This document shows, piece after piece, positions 39,946 to 48,451 of a DNA stretch of 64,000 bases (within the stretch, counting starts at the first letter, position 1; each line of letters starts with the position of its first letter). The stretch is from Planctomycetota bacterium (GTDB taxonomy: Bacteria; Planctomycetota; Planctomycetia; Pirellulales; Thermoguttaceae): NCBI GenBank assembly GCA_030612765.1, contig JAUWNG010000004.1:1-64000 (forward strand). Direction: 5' to 3'. Both the position numbers and the translations under genes were made by a program. The notes beneath the pieces were generated by a model, which had not been told where the DNA came from, did not search any database, and saw nothing but the letters and a program-made list of their open reading frames with translations.

Positions 39946-40609
39946 CAACGGGCGCTCGCTGTACGAATCGAAGAAGCAGGAGTTCACCGCCTACAAGGAC
40001 ATCCTGCTCTATCAGTCCGTTGAAAAAGTCGATTCCCGAGAGTTCGGGTGCCACTGCTGGCTTGTCCAGCAGTGTTTTCCCGGGTGTTTCTCCTCACACT
40101 GCTGGACAAGCCAGCAGTGGCACCCTTTTTCAACGGACTGCTATGCCCCGCTGAACACGCCGCTGCCGGGGACGCCTGCCGCGCCGGTGGTCGGCGCGCT
40201 GCCCGCCGGGGCGCTGGCCGCCTGCGTGGCGCGGGCCCGGCAGCGGGCCGAGCGGATCAAGGCCCACCCGGCCTACACGGTCGCCATCGGCGAGGACTGC
40301 CGCATCGTGGCCCCGGTCGGGCCGCCGCCGTCCACGCAACCGACGCTCAAGGCCGTGGCCGAGACCGACTTCCAGGTGCGGCTGACGTTCGCCATGCTCC
40401 GCCACGACCAGATCGAGCTCCAGTCCAAGCGCGGCGCCGAGGCCGATTTTTCGCTTTTGGCCTACGACACCAACTCGCCGTACCTGGACGCCCGCGTCCC
40501 GCTGGTCACCGGCCAGCCGGAAGTGCGCCAGTACCGCGCCCGCTGGCGCGACGACGACTTGCCCTTCGGCGACTGGAGCGACATCGTGCAGGTGACGGCA
40601 AGGCCGTGA
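39914..40609 (+). pseudogene. Hypothetical protein fragment with an in-frame REPIN insertion
   Basis: The frame is open from 39839 but has no ATG; a GTG at 39914 is the first candidate and has no clear ribosome site. Its first codons overlap the antisense Gfo/Idh/MocA remnant, so the real 5' end is probably missing. Removing the 128-bp REPIN at 40013-40140 and one CTAT copy restores a smooth reading KDILLYAPLNTPLPGTP. The insertion adds exactly 44 codons, including a CHCWLVQQC segment. The rest (ALAACVARARQRAERIKAHP, CRIVAP, a C-terminal beta-rich module ending WSDIVQVTARP) looks like a planctomycete family of unknown function. It may be a decayed gene or still be expressed. Confidence 0.5.
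40013..40140. repeat. REPIN element (family A) with 4-bp target duplication, inserted in a reading frame
   Basis: This 128-bp element has inverted ends CAGTCCGTTGAAAAAG and CTTTTTCAACGGACTG and two inverted REP hairpins. It is flanked by CTAT at 40009-40012 and 40141-40144. The net gain is 132 bp, a multiple of three. Confidence 0.92.
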
Positions 40610-40663
40610 GGGGAGGCGGCTCCTTTGCACGGACCCGCCCCGCCGGGGCAGCGATTGCAAGCG

Positions 40664-41785
40664 CTATCGACTCCCGACCGGCCCCGGCGGGGAATCGGCT
40701 TCACGATCGCTGAAGGTTACGATCCAGTGAATGTATCCGATCATGTAATGGTCTTCGATAAATGCTGGTGCCTCTACTGGAGCACTTCTTCTTTTTCGCC
40801 GGAGCCGCCTCGGCTGGTCCCTGAGTCGTTTCTGCCAGTCTTCAAACTCCGCCTCAGTCATAGGTTCTGGACCGCCGGAGTATGCTATCGCCGAAGTCAC
40901 ATCGTCGTCATTGGCAGCTCGCGCAACCATCTCGGGCCGCCGAAATTTGTATCCATCATTGATGAACCAAACGAGATTCCCGCAATGAGAGAACGTCGGA
41001 AACACTCGCGGCACGAGGTCACCACCATGAACAAAGCGTAAGTACCTTCCCTTTAACTCCGAATTCAGGAAGTGAGCAAGTTGGCCGTTTACGACAAGTG
41101 GCTGCCCAAAGGTGACCAATCCGGCGGGCTTGATACCACCGCTCGCGATGCACTCGTAGGTGAATACGAGAGCCATCGCTCCACCGAGACTGTGGCCAGT
41201 GACCCACACCAGCTTTGTCTCTCCACCATGCTCCTGTACCGCTTCTACAATTCCCTTTAACAATCCTTGCGTCGAGCGGTAAAAGCCACGATGGATTCGA
41301 CCGTGCTCAACTGGGTCGCTGCTAATGCGTGCATCAATCAACCAGTCGCGTAGTTCATACAGGTTGGTCCCTCGGAACGCGACAACCACAGTGCGGTCGT
41401 TTGAAGCCACGTAGGCATACATGGAGCCGAGCGGGAACTCGCTGATCTTCGTCAGACCGAGCTTTTTCAGTGTTGACTCAAGCTCGTAGCCTTCGCTGTA
41501 GGCCGATTCACTAATCTGAGCAAGCGGCAAGATCGGCTCCCAAGGAACCTTCTCGTTGTCAAAATCCCATTTTTGGGCAAGCGGGTTGACAACGATGACG
41601 CCTGGGTCTGGCTCCTTCGGTTGCTTGTGATTGACGACAGTGGGCGTGAACCTGAAAAGGCTGGGATCATGCCTCCATATCCAAAAGACAGAAGCGATAA
41701 TGACACCAAGCACAAACCAGAATGATCGGGAGGCGAGCACTCGTCGCAAGAAGGGCTTTCTCTTTGCAAAATTCCCGTCGCTCAT
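40664..41785 (-). CDS. Class 3 lipase-like alpha/beta hydrolase, membrane-anchored
   Basis: This 373-aa protein has an N-terminal transmembrane anchor (FWFVLGVIIASVFWIW) and then the lipase class 3 fold. The oxyanion region is VVVAFRGTNLYELRDWLID. The nucleophile elbow is GHSLGGAMA. Later acidic and His residues appear in HGGDLVPRVFPTFSHCGNLVW, consistent with a Ser-Asp-His triad. It should hydrolyse acylglycerol or another ester at or outside the membrane. ATG 41785 is supported by AAGGA 8 bp upstream; the longer frame to 41821 has no such site. A family A REP lies just upstream. The C-terminal tail is basic (RRLRRKRR). Confidence 0.88.
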   Translation of the reverse strand: MSDGNFAKRKPFLRRVLASRSFWFVLGVIIASVFWIWRHDPSLFRFTPTVVNHKQPKEPDPGVIVVNPLAQKWDFDNEKVPWEPILPLAQISESAYSEGYELESTLKKLGLTKISEFPLGSMYAYVASNDRTVVVAFRGTNLYELRDWLIDARISSDPVEHGRIHRGFYRSTQGLLKGIVEAVQEHGGETKLVWVTGHSLGGAMALVFTYECIASGGIKPAGLVTFGQPLVVNGQLAHFLNSELKGRYLRFVHGGDLVPRVFPTFSHCGNLVWFINDGYKFRRPEMVARAANDDDVTSAIAYSGGPEPMTEAEFEDWQKRLRDQPRRLRRKRRSAPVEAPAFIEDHYMIGYIHWIVTFSDREADSPPGPVGSR

Positions 41786-41813
41786 TTGGCTGTCCTTCCG
41801 CTTGGCAAACGCC

Positions 41814-41841
41814 GGTGCCACTGCTAGCTTGTCCAGCAGTG
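41814..41841 (+). repeat. REP hairpin (family A), slightly diverged
   Basis: Single copy with CACTGCTAG in one arm and CCAGCAGTG in the other, upstream of the lipase gene. Confidence 0.85.
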
Positions 41842-41856
41842 TCTGTTGTGGACATG

Positions 41857-41911
41857 TACGGGTTCCTCTTCTCTGTTCAGCCCCGAAGAGAAAAGAGAAG
41901 AGGAACCCGTA
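41857..41911. repeat. Perfect 18-bp-arm palindrome (family D)
   Basis: The arms TACGGGTTCCTCTTCTCT and AGAGAAGAGGAACCCGTA pair perfectly around a 19-bp loop. It lies between the lipase gene and the methyltransferase fragment. Confidence 0.9.
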
Positions 41912-41921
41912 CTCCTTCGTC

Positions 41922-42180
41922 TCACGCCAACTTCTTCGCCAACTGCTCTTCCAGAATCTCCCGCACCGTCAGCCCCACGATCACCTTGCCGCTCTTGCGG
42001 AAGAAGGCGTCGATTTCGCGGAGCGCGTCCTCCGTGTAGTCGAAGGCGACGAAGAAGCCCTTGGTGCGGTCCTCGCGCGTCATGACAGCCTCGAACGAGT
42101 CTACGTCCAGCCGGCCGACGCGGTCCTTCTGCTTGACTTGGATCGGTACCAATGTTCCATGAAGTCCAGTTCGCCGGCGT
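41922..42180 (-). pseudogene. Decayed copy of the C-terminal nuclease domain of the neighbouring methyltransferase
   Basis: Codons for PIQVKQKDRVGRLDVDSFEA through VREILEEQLAKKLA parallel the last ~75 residues of the intact methyltransferase-nuclease at 42509, at an estimated 80% DNA similarity. Near 42155 the frame shifts; beyond it another frame reads GELDFMEHWY, again matching the intact gene. Upstream sequence is absent. It is a truncated, frameshifted duplicate. Confidence 0.85.
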
Positions 42181-42203
42181 GGCGCGACGGTGCGGACATC
42201 CGG

Positions 42204-42479
42204 CTATCGCACAGACATCACTGCCTTTCTGATCGGGTCGCTTATGTCGAGAGCATAGTCGTTCAGCCATTTGTCTCTCTGAGCGGTAGCATAGCATTCC
42301 TGGGCGATCCGCTCAAACGCGTTCGCGACATCCGACTTCCGCGCCCCCGACCGAATGAGCTCGCGGGCTTCCTTACGAGCAAACGCGCACATCGTCTTGA
42401 GTATCATTCCTGATGTTCCGCTGTGACTCTTGGCTGTTTTGAAGTAGCCATCAACAACCTGTCTTGGCACTACTGACAT
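42204..42479 (-). CDS. Small hypothetical protein between the two nuclease-domain copies
   Basis: This 91-aa protein is fixed by a strong GGAAGGAGG 6 bp before ATG 42479. It is mostly helical and charged (KTMCAFARKEARELIRSGARKSDVANAFERIAQECYATA). I do not recognise the family. It starts 29 bp downstream of the methyltransferase-nuclease stop on the same strand, so the two are probably co-transcribed. A role as an accessory or immunity factor is possible but not shown. Confidence 0.65.
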   Translation of the reverse strand: MSVVPRQVVDGYFKTAKSHSGTSGMILKTMCAFARKEARELIRSGARKSDVANAFERIAQECYATAQRDKWLNDYALDISDPIRKAVMSVR

Positions 42480-42508
42480 TCGCCACCTCCTTCCGAATTC
42501 TATCGGAT

Positions 42509-44032
42509 TCACGCCAGCTTCTTGGCCAACTCCTCGTCAAGTATCTCCCGCACCGTCAGCGCCACGATCACCTTCCCGGTCTTGCGGAAGAAACGATCGA
42601 TCTCCGTCAACGCATCCGACGAGAAGTCGAACGCGACGAAGAACCCTTTCGTGCGCTCGGCCCGCTCCATCGCCGTCTCGAACGCGTCGATGTCGGGCCG
42701 GCCCGCCTTGTCTTTCTGCTTCACCTGGATCGGGTACCAGTGGTCCATGAAGTCCAACTCGCCGGTTGCCGCCCCGCGCTTCTTCGGGGCGGCCGCGACG
42801 GGGAAGATGCGGCCGTCGATGCCCATGTCGCCGACCTGCGCTTTGTTGGGGATGCCGCCCAGCGCGATGACGGCCCAGTTCTCGAACTCGAACGGCGGCA
42901 TGGCGCGCAATTGCTCGATGCTGCGCGGCAGGTCGCGCACGACGAACCCCTTGCCGGTACGCCAGAGCGCTTCATCCTCGCGAATCTTGCACACGTCGCG
43001 CAGGCGCTTGGCCATGACGCGGCAGGCGGTGGGCGAGATGTCGATGCCGATCCACTGGCGGTTGAGATTCTCCGCCGCCACAAGCGCAGTGCCGCAGCCG
43101 CAGAAGGCGTCAAGGATGATGTCGTTGGGGTTGCTGCTGGAGTTGATGATGCGTTCGAGCAGTGCGAGGGGTTTTTGCGTGGGGTAGCCGAGCCGTTCCG
43201 TGTGAGCGCCTGAGAGCGATTTGATGTCCGACCAAATGCTCTGGACGGGTACGCCCTTTGATTCGTCGATGTACTTCTTCTGGCGAACGTATCCGGTCTT
43301 GGAATAGTGGAGGCGACCCTCCTGCTCCAAACGCTCCATCGTCTCTTTCGAGTATCGCCACGCGCGCGTGTGACCCTTCCATTCAAATACCGGGTTGCCT
43401 TTGGCCTCGCCGCCCGGACCGGTCATCGGCGTGGTCGTGAAGCGACGCCCTGTCTCTGGCTCCTTTAGGCGATAGGTCTCCTCGATGTAGTCCGGGTCAA
43501 GCGGCATATAGAGTTGGTGCCACGTATAGTCGTCGCTACGGGTGTAGAATAGCACCACGTCGTGTACGCGGCCGTAATGGCGCGAGCCTTGTCCCACATC
43601 GTTGTGCGCACCGTAACGCTTCCAAACGATTTCGTTTTGAAAACTACTCTCACCGAGAATCTGGTCGAGCATCACCTTGACGTAGTGGCTGGCGTGCCAG
43701 TCGCAGTGATAGTAAAAGCTGCCGGTTTTTTTGAGCACGCGGGACAGCTCCACGCAGCGCGGCCGCATGTACTCGATGTACGCCTGCGTGCTGGCGTGGC
43801 GGTCCGCGAAGGCCCGCTTCTCCCGGGTCTCGCCCCAAAAAACCTCGTAGTTGCGGTTGCTGTTGAACGGCGGGTCGATGTAGATCAGGTCCACGCAGCC
43901 GTCGGGCAGTTTTTGGAGTTGATCGAGGCAGTCGCCGCAATAGATGATGCGCGTGTCCAACAGCGCCGACGGCCGGCCGACCGGCGCGGCCGCGCGGCGG
44001 GCGGGCTTCGGACTGGAGCGCTTGGGCGACAT
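42509..44032 (-). CDS. Beta-class DNA methyltransferase fused to an Mrr-like PD-(D/E)XK domain
   Basis: This 507-aa protein has the catalytic motif DPPFNSNR at ~53-60, early in the chain. The AdoMet-binding motif DAFCGCGTALVAA comes later, at ~308. That order is typical of beta-class N6-adenine/N4-cytosine methyltransferases. After ~370 residues a second domain has WAVIALGG, GDMGIDGRIFP and IQVKQKDKAGRPDIDAF. This is the D-(Q)xK pattern of Mrr/Archaeal-Holliday-junction-like restriction endonucleases in which Gln replaces Glu. It may methylate and cut DNA in one chain, as in type IIG-like or standalone restriction-modification proteins. ATG 44032 is chosen because the longer frame overlaps the upstream sigma gene. 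A small gene and a duplicated nuclease end follow. Confidence 0.88.
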   Translation of the reverse strand: MSPKRSSPKPARRAAAPVGRPSALLDTRIIYCGDCLDQLQKLPDGCVDLIYIDPPFNSNRNYEVFWGETREKRAFADRHASTQAYIEYMRPRCVELSRVLKKTGSFYYHCDWHASHYVKVMLDQILGESSFQNEIVWKRYGAHNDVGQGSRHYGRVHDVVLFYTRSDDYTWHQLYMPLDPDYIEETYRLKEPETGRRFTTTPMTGPGGEAKGNPVFEWKGHTRAWRYSKETMERLEQEGRLHYSKTGYVRQKKYIDESKGVPVQSIWSDIKSLSGAHTERLGYPTQKPLALLERIINSSSNPNDIILDAFCGCGTALVAAENLNRQWIGIDISPTACRVMAKRLRDVCKIREDEALWRTGKGFVVRDLPRSIEQLRAMPPFEFENWAVIALGGIPNKAQVGDMGIDGRIFPVAAAPKKRGAATGELDFMDHWYPIQVKQKDKAGRPDIDAFETAMERAERTKGFFVAFDFSSDALTEIDRFFRKTGKVIVALTVREILDEELAKKLA

Positions 44033-44131
44033 GCCGGCAGGATAACACGCCTGCGTTTCAGCGTCAACGGCGTACCGCAGACAGGGGCAGCGTTGGCCTC
44101 TGGCCCGTGGCCCTGCCGGGCGGCGTTCACA

Positions 44132-44211
44132 GGGGACTGTCCCAATTTTCGCGGCGTGAGGGACATTGCCAGACGAATTGACTTGACCGCCGCGAAAATG
44201 GGACTGTCCCC
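44132..44211. repeat. Palindromic repeat (family E) upstream of the methyltransferase
   Basis: GGGGACTGTCCCAATTTTCG and an inverted partner ending ATGGGACTGTCCCCC form imperfect arms of about 25 bp. It lies between the sigma factor and methyltransferase genes. Confidence 0.8.
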
Positions 44212-44253
44212 CTTCGTGCCACAACGGTGCCCGCCCCTCCTCGCCAGCAACTA

Positions 44254-45690
44254 CTACATGGTCGACTGCAAGTTCGCCGACTGCGACGGAAGCGTGGCGT
44301 GATCGAGGAAGTCGGCGAGCTTGCTTGCACAGGAAGGCTGTTGCAGCTTGCGGAGCGCCTCGCATTCGATCTGGCGGATGCGTTCCCGAGTGACGGAGAA
44401 AACCTTTCCGACTTCGGAAAGGGTGTAGGAATATCCGTCGGAGAGGCCGTATCGCAAGCGGATGATTTCCCGCTCGCGGTAGTTGAGCGATCCCAACGCC
44501 TCGGCCACGCCGGTGCGAAGCGCGTCTTGGTTGAGGCCCAGCAGTGGATCGTCGAACCGCTTGTCGGGGATCATCTCTCCGAGGTGGTTTTCTCCTTCGT
44601 CGCCCTTCGGATCGTCCAGCGAGATCATTCGCCGGTTTGCCCGCAGCGCGCGTCCGGCCACCGCGACCGAGAGTCCCGCGGCCTTGGCTGTCTCCTCCAG
44701 CGTGGGAGGGGCGGTTTGCTGTTGGGTCAACCGACGGCCGGCGCCGATCACTTTTTCGACGGCGCTGAGCATGTGGACGGGAATGCGGATCGTGCGGCTG
44801 TGGTCGGCGATCGAGCGGCTGATCGCCTGACGGATCCACCAGGTGGCGTAGGTCGAGAACTTGAATCCACGCGAGGCCTCGAACTTGTCGACCGCCCGCA
44901 ACAGACCGGTGTTTCCCTCCTGAATCAAGTCGAGGAAGCTGATTCCGCGGTTGCGATAGCGTTTGGCGATCGAGACCACCAGCCGCAAGTTGGCGGCGGC
45001 AAGTTTTTGGCGGGCGAGATCGTTGGCGCGTTGCAGGACCGCGATGCGGTCCAAGCGGCGTCGAAGCCCGTCGGGCGTATCGCCGGCAATCCTCACCAAA
45101 CGGTGCAACTCCTTACGGACCGCGGCAATCCGCGGCGAAACGGCGCCGCTCTCGCTTTCCGTTTGTCGCAGGAAGGCCAGTTCTCGGACGGCGTCGTCTA
45201 TATGTCGGCTGATTTCCCCAAGCCTCCGCAACACCACCTGAAGATGTTGCAGCCGGACCGGCGTCTCCTCTGCCAGGCGGACCGCCTTGGCCCGGCGGAG
45301 CATCGACCGGCGGCGGATTTCGCGGCGATCGGCGCGCGAGCGACGTTTGGACACGATGGCCGCGAAGTCACCGCGATTGCGCCGCAGCAGGTCGCGCATG
45401 GTGTGCAGGTTAGGACCGATCAGCGCCAGCAAACGTTGTTTTCTCCGACGGTCGGAGAGCGACGCCTCGCAGACCACATCGACGCGCATTTCTCCCAGGG
45501 CTGCCTTTTCCAACATGCCCGCGGCCGCCTGGAGCATATAGTCGCCGGAGAGGATTGCACGGCGGAGTTCCTTGCGCGTTCGGTCGATCCGCCAAGCCGC
45601 TTCGAGTTCTTCCCGGCGGCCGAGCAACGGGGTGCTGCTCATCTGCGTCAGATAAAGCTGGACCGGATCGGTCTGGTTTTCGCCCATCAT
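44254..45690 (-). CDS. RpoD/SigA-type RNA polymerase sigma-70 factor
   Basis: This 478-aa protein has region 1.2 ([22 protein letters not shown]). Region 2 reads [20 protein letters not shown] and continues through [26 protein letters not shown] and RTIRIPVHM. Region 3 contains [15 protein letters not shown]. Region 4 has [15 protein letters not shown] and [20 protein letters not shown]. It is long enough and complete enough to be a primary or group 2 sigma factor. The ~150-residue helical stretch between regions 1.2 and 2 is basic and differs from typical RpoD. An ATG doublet at 45685-45690 follows AAGGTGG. Confidence 0.92.
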   Translation of the reverse strand: MMGENQTDPVQLYLTQMSSTPLLGRREELEAAWRIDRTRKELRRAILSGDYMLQAAAGMLEKAALGEMRVDVVCEASLSDRRRKQRLLALIGPNLHTMRDLLRRNRGDFAAIVSKRRSRADRREIRRRSMLRRAKAVRLAEETPVRLQHLQVVLRRLGEISRHIDDAVRELAFLRQTESESGAVSPRIAAVRKELHRLVRIAGDTPDGLRRRLDRIAVLQRANDLARQKLAAANLRLVVSIAKRYRNRGISFLDLIQEGNTGLLRAVDKFEASRGFKFSTYATWWIRQAISRSIADHSRTIRIPVHMLSAVEKVIGAGRRLTQQQTAPPTLEETAKAAGLSVAVAGRALRANRRMISLDDPKGDEGENHLGEMIPDKRFDDPLLGLNQDALRTGVAEALGSLNYREREIIRLRYGLSDGYSYTLSEVGKVFSVTRERIRQIECEALRKLQQPSCASKLADFLDHATLPSQSANLQSTM

Positions 45691-45991
45691 GCCACCTTGT
45701 TCCGATTAGCCGAGAAGTGTTCGCCCCGACTTCCCGCTACACGTGGTACGGGAAGTATCGCTGTGTGGTTCGCCGCGAACACGACTCTCACTATCTATTG
45801 TAGACGCCCGAGCAAGGGATAAGTTGCGAAAAACTGCTTGGCTACACTCGCAGGGTTCGTTGCCGCCCCCTCGCGGGTGTCATTAAATCCTCGCTATTCG
45901 CCGTAATTTCACGAATTCCGCCTTTTGACCCTCATATTTCCCCGATCGCCGGGTGTGCAATTAGAATCGATGTATACGGGGGTCGGCGGAT
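45691..45991. other. Divergent intergenic region, no gene seen
   Basis: It separates the minus-strand sigma-70 gene from the plus-strand ECF operon. I could not pick out a reliable promoter or repeat. Confidence 0.5.
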
Positions 45992-46561
45992 ATGGACACC
46001 AAGCGTCAGCCACATTCGGTCGAGACACGGCGAGTCGAGCAGTTCATGGCTCTCTACTCGAGCCATCAGCGGCGGCTCTATCTGTATGCGATTACGCTGT
46101 TGCCCGACTCCGTCGACGCCGAGGACGTGCTCCAAGAGGCGAATCTGGTGCTGTGGCGGAAGTTCAATCAATACCGGCAGGGCACTAATTTCTTCGCTTG
46201 GGCCTGCCAAATCATCCGCTACGAAGTGCTCAAGTATCGCGAGAAGCACGCCCGCTCCGCCAGCCTGTTGGACCCCGACGTGCTGGACCGGCTGGCCGAG
46301 GTGGCGGTGGCGGAAGTCGAACACCTCGACGAGTTCCACCGCAGGGCCTTGATCGATTGCATGTCTCGGCTCAGTCCCGGCGATCGGGAACTGATGCGTC
46401 AGCGTTACGCCGAGGCGATGGCCGTTCGGGCGATGGCCGCGGCCATGAACCGTTCGCCCAACGCCGTCTCCCAATCGCTGGGCCGCGTCCGGCGGCTGCT
46501 GTTGGACTGCATCAACAGCAGCGTCCAGGACCAGGACCGGCAAGGAGGAGATCGGCCATGA
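45992..46561 (+). CDS. ECF RNA polymerase sigma factor, first gene of the polysaccharide operon
   Basis: This 189-aa protein has region 2 (FMALYSSHQRRLYLYAITLL, DAEDVLQEANLVLWRKFNQY, FFAWACQIIRYEVLKYREKH) and region 4 (LSPGDRELMRQRYAEAMAVR, AMNRSPNAVSQSLGRVRRLLLDCI). It belongs to the Rhodopirellula/Verrucomicrobium family, like the factor at 487. Its TGA overlaps the ATG of the FecR-like gene (ATGA at 46558), which indicates translational coupling and a sigma/anti-sigma pair. It probably controls the genes that follow. Confidence 0.94.
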   Translation: MDTKRQPHSVETRRVEQFMALYSSHQRRLYLYAITLLPDSVDAEDVLQEANLVLWRKFNQYRQGTNFFAWACQIIRYEVLKYREKHARSASLLDPDVLDRLAEVAVAEVEHLDEFHRRALIDCMSRLSPGDRELMRQRYAEAMAVRAMAAAMNRSPNAVSQSLGRVRRLLLDCINSSVQDQDRQGGDRP

Positions 46562-48279
46562 ACAACGCCTCCAGCCGCTGGCACGATCTCGATCAATTGT
46601 TGGACCGCGTTCTGGACGGACTCCACTCGAAAGAAGACTCACGGCAACTGAACGATATCCTCCGTACCGACGTGAATGCCTGCCGGCGCTACGTCGCATA
46701 CATGAAATTGCACGGCCGGCTCACCTGGGGCGAGGGACGAGGGTCGGGGGACGAGGGACGAGGGATGGCCGGTTCACCGGCCATTGATCTCCCCGTTGGT
46801 GCGGCGGTTGAACATCCCGTTGGCACGGCGGTTGAACTGCCGTCAGGCCAATGGCCCCGAACCCCGAACCCCGAAGCCCCAATCCCGCCGATCGTCCTCG
46901 ATCTTTCCTCCACTACCCACTATCCACTACCCACCAGCCACTTTTCCGTCGGCAGTTGGGCGTTCTCCTACATGGTCGCCACGGTAATCATGGGCGTGAT
47001 GCTGCTGGGGTTCTGGGCGTACGAAATCACCCATCACCAACATATCGCCGAGGCGCCGTCGCAGTCGGCACCGTCGGACGCCAGAACGGAGATGGTGTTC
47101 GTCGGCCGGATCACCGGAATGGTCGATGTGCAGTGGTCCGACGATCCCCGCTATCTGCCGCCGTTGGGGTTCGCCCACGTTCCCTTAGACAGAAAATACA
47201 TCCTCGACTCCGGGCTGTTGGAAATCACCTACGACTCCGGCGCGAAGGTCATACTCCAGGGGCCTTGCTCTTACGAAGTGGAATCCACCGCCGGCGGCTA
47301 TCTCGCGTTAGGCAAGCTAACGGCGAAGGTAGCGAAGAAGAGGTCAGAGGTCAGAGGTCAGAGGTCAGATCACTATCCACTATCCACTACCCACTATCCA
47401 CTATTTTCCGTCCGTACTCCCACCGCCCTCATCACCGACCTGGGCACCGAGTTCGGCGTCGAAGTCAGCGAGGACGGGCTGTCCGAGTTCCGGGTGTTTC
47501 AAGGGGCCGTGGAAGTGGCGGCGCTGCGCAATGGAAAGGCCGTCGGCCAACCGCGCAAACTCGTCGAGGGGCAAGCCGCCCGGGTGTTTTGGGACGGGGA
47601 CGGGGACGCGTCTTCGCCGAACGCCAGAATTGTCGTCGCCGGGCGCACCGATTCGCGGGGGTTTGTCCGGGCGCTGCCGGCGCCGGTCTTTTGCACGCAT
47701 CAACTCGGCCTGGTCGGGGAGTTCACTGCCGCCAAGGACGACTTGATGGGCGCCGGGCAGCCCACGCTCGCCAAGATCGAACTCAACTCCGGCAAGACGA
47801 TGTATGCCAGCAGCGTTCTGCAACTCAACGATGGCGACGTGTACCACGAGTGGAAGAATACAAAGACCACAACCACCTTCAACCCCTTCGACGGCGCGGT
47901 GGTGACGGTAACGCTCAATACCGACCTGCACCCGCGCGGCTACGACATTCGTTCGATCGTTTCGTTAACCGGCAGCGGCGACAGGCGCGGTCAGGACCGC
48001 TCCTCGCAGAAGTTCGACGTGGCGTATTCGTCGGTCGACGACCCGGACGTCTTTATTCCCTTGCGGTGCGACAAGGGCGCCACGGTAAACCGCGTCTCGC
48101 ACGGCTGGCAGGAATTGCAGGCGACGTTGGCCTGCCGGGCGGAGGACGCCCCGATTGCCCGCGGCGTGGCTAAGCTGCGGTTCGTTTTCCACGACACGGA
48201 TTCCAAAGACCCCGAGTCGATGTACCGCGAGATCGACGTGTTCGGCTCGCCGACCGGGGAGCGAGTGGAAGGGAGGTGA
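46558..48279 (+). CDS. FecR-like transmembrane regulator with heptanucleotide-repeat inserts
   Basis: This 573-aa protein has an N-terminal cytoplasmic helical region (residues 1-55) and one transmembrane segment (YMVATVIMGVMLLGFWAY, ~140). A FecR domain follows (YILDSGLLEITYDSGAKVIL, ALGKLTAKV, FSVRTPTALITDLGTEFGV, FRVFQGAVEV), then a ~220-residue C-terminal beta domain that may sense carbohydrate. Two stretches interrupt the expected fold: residues ~60-125 (GSGDEGRGMAGSPAID, NPEAPIPP, STTHYPL) and, between GKLTAKV and FSVRTPT, RSEVRGQRSDHYPLSTTHYP. Both are encoded by 7-bp tandem repeats and keep the frame. It probably holds the ECF factor inactive until a surface signal arrives. Confidence 0.88.
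   Translation: MNNASSRWHDLDQLLDRVLDGLHSKEDSRQLNDILRTDVNACRRYVAYMKLHGRLTWGEGRGSGDEGRGMAGSPAIDLPVGAAVEHPVGTAVELPSGQWPRTPNPEAPIPPIVLDLSSTTHYPLPTSHFSVGSWAFSYMVATVIMGVMLLGFWAYEITHHQHIAEAPSQSAPSDARTEMVFVGRITGMVDVQWSDDPRYLPPLGFAHVPLDRKYILDSGLLEITYDSGAKVILQGPCSYEVESTAGGYLALGKLTAKVAKKRSEVRGQRSDHYPLSTTHYPLFSVRTPTALITDLGTEFGVEVSEDGLSEFRVFQGAVEVAALRNGKAVGQPRKLVEGQAARVFWDGDGDASSPNARIVVAGRTDSRGFVRALPAPVFCTHQLGLVGEFTAAKDDLMGAGQPTLAKIELNSGKTMYASSVLQLNDGDVYHEWKNTKTTTTFNPFDGAVVTVTLNTDLHPRGYDIRSIVSLTGSGDRRGQDRSSQKFDVAYSSVDDPDVFIPLRCDKGATVNRVSHGWQELQATLACRAEDAPIARGVAKLRFVFHDTDSKDPESMYREIDVFGSPTGERVEGR
46731..46935. repeat. Heptanucleotide repeats and palindrome inside the FecR-like gene (insert 1)
   Basis: GGGACGA units (46733-46767), a palindrome ATGGCCGG/CCGGCCAT, CCGAACC units (46856-46880) and CCACTAT units (46911-46935) lie one after another. 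All tandem parts have a period of 7 bp. The same GMAGSPAID coding palindrome occurs in the FecR fragment at 60-446. Confidence 0.85.
47341..47405. repeat. Heptanucleotide repeats inside the FecR domain (insert 2)
   Basis: Four to five GGTCAGA units pass directly into five CCACTAT/CCACTAC units. The switch between two unrelated heptamers keeps the 7-bp register and the reading frame. Confidence 0.9.
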
Positions 48280-48333
48280 TGCAACGGACTAAAGCGATAG
48301 CCGGCGGCCAACGGCCGCCGGGAACAACCGAGT

Positions 48334-48356
48334 TGTAGGGTGCGTGAAACGCACCA
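48334..48356. repeat. Short hairpin GGTGCGT-GAA-ACGCACC
   Basis: A common small intergenic palindrome preceded by GTAGG. It lies between the FecR-like gene and the PEP-CTERM gene. Confidence 0.6.
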
Positions 48357-48451
48357 TGAGCGAGGCAACGCCGTTCTCAGGGTTTATGTTCTCGGAGTGT
48401 TTCCGAGTGCCCGGAGAGAGGCAACACGTTTTACGTACAGGAGTTTTTCCG

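Noticed and set aside
44033-44839. N-terminal extension of the methyltransferase frame to 44839
   Set aside because: This part runs through the family E palindrome and overlaps the sigma-70 gene in another frame; the conserved protein begins at ATG 44032.
46198-46557. Upstream extension of the FecR frame
   Set aside because: It lies in an alternative frame of the ECF sigma gene; the ATGA overlap at 46558 is the expected start.
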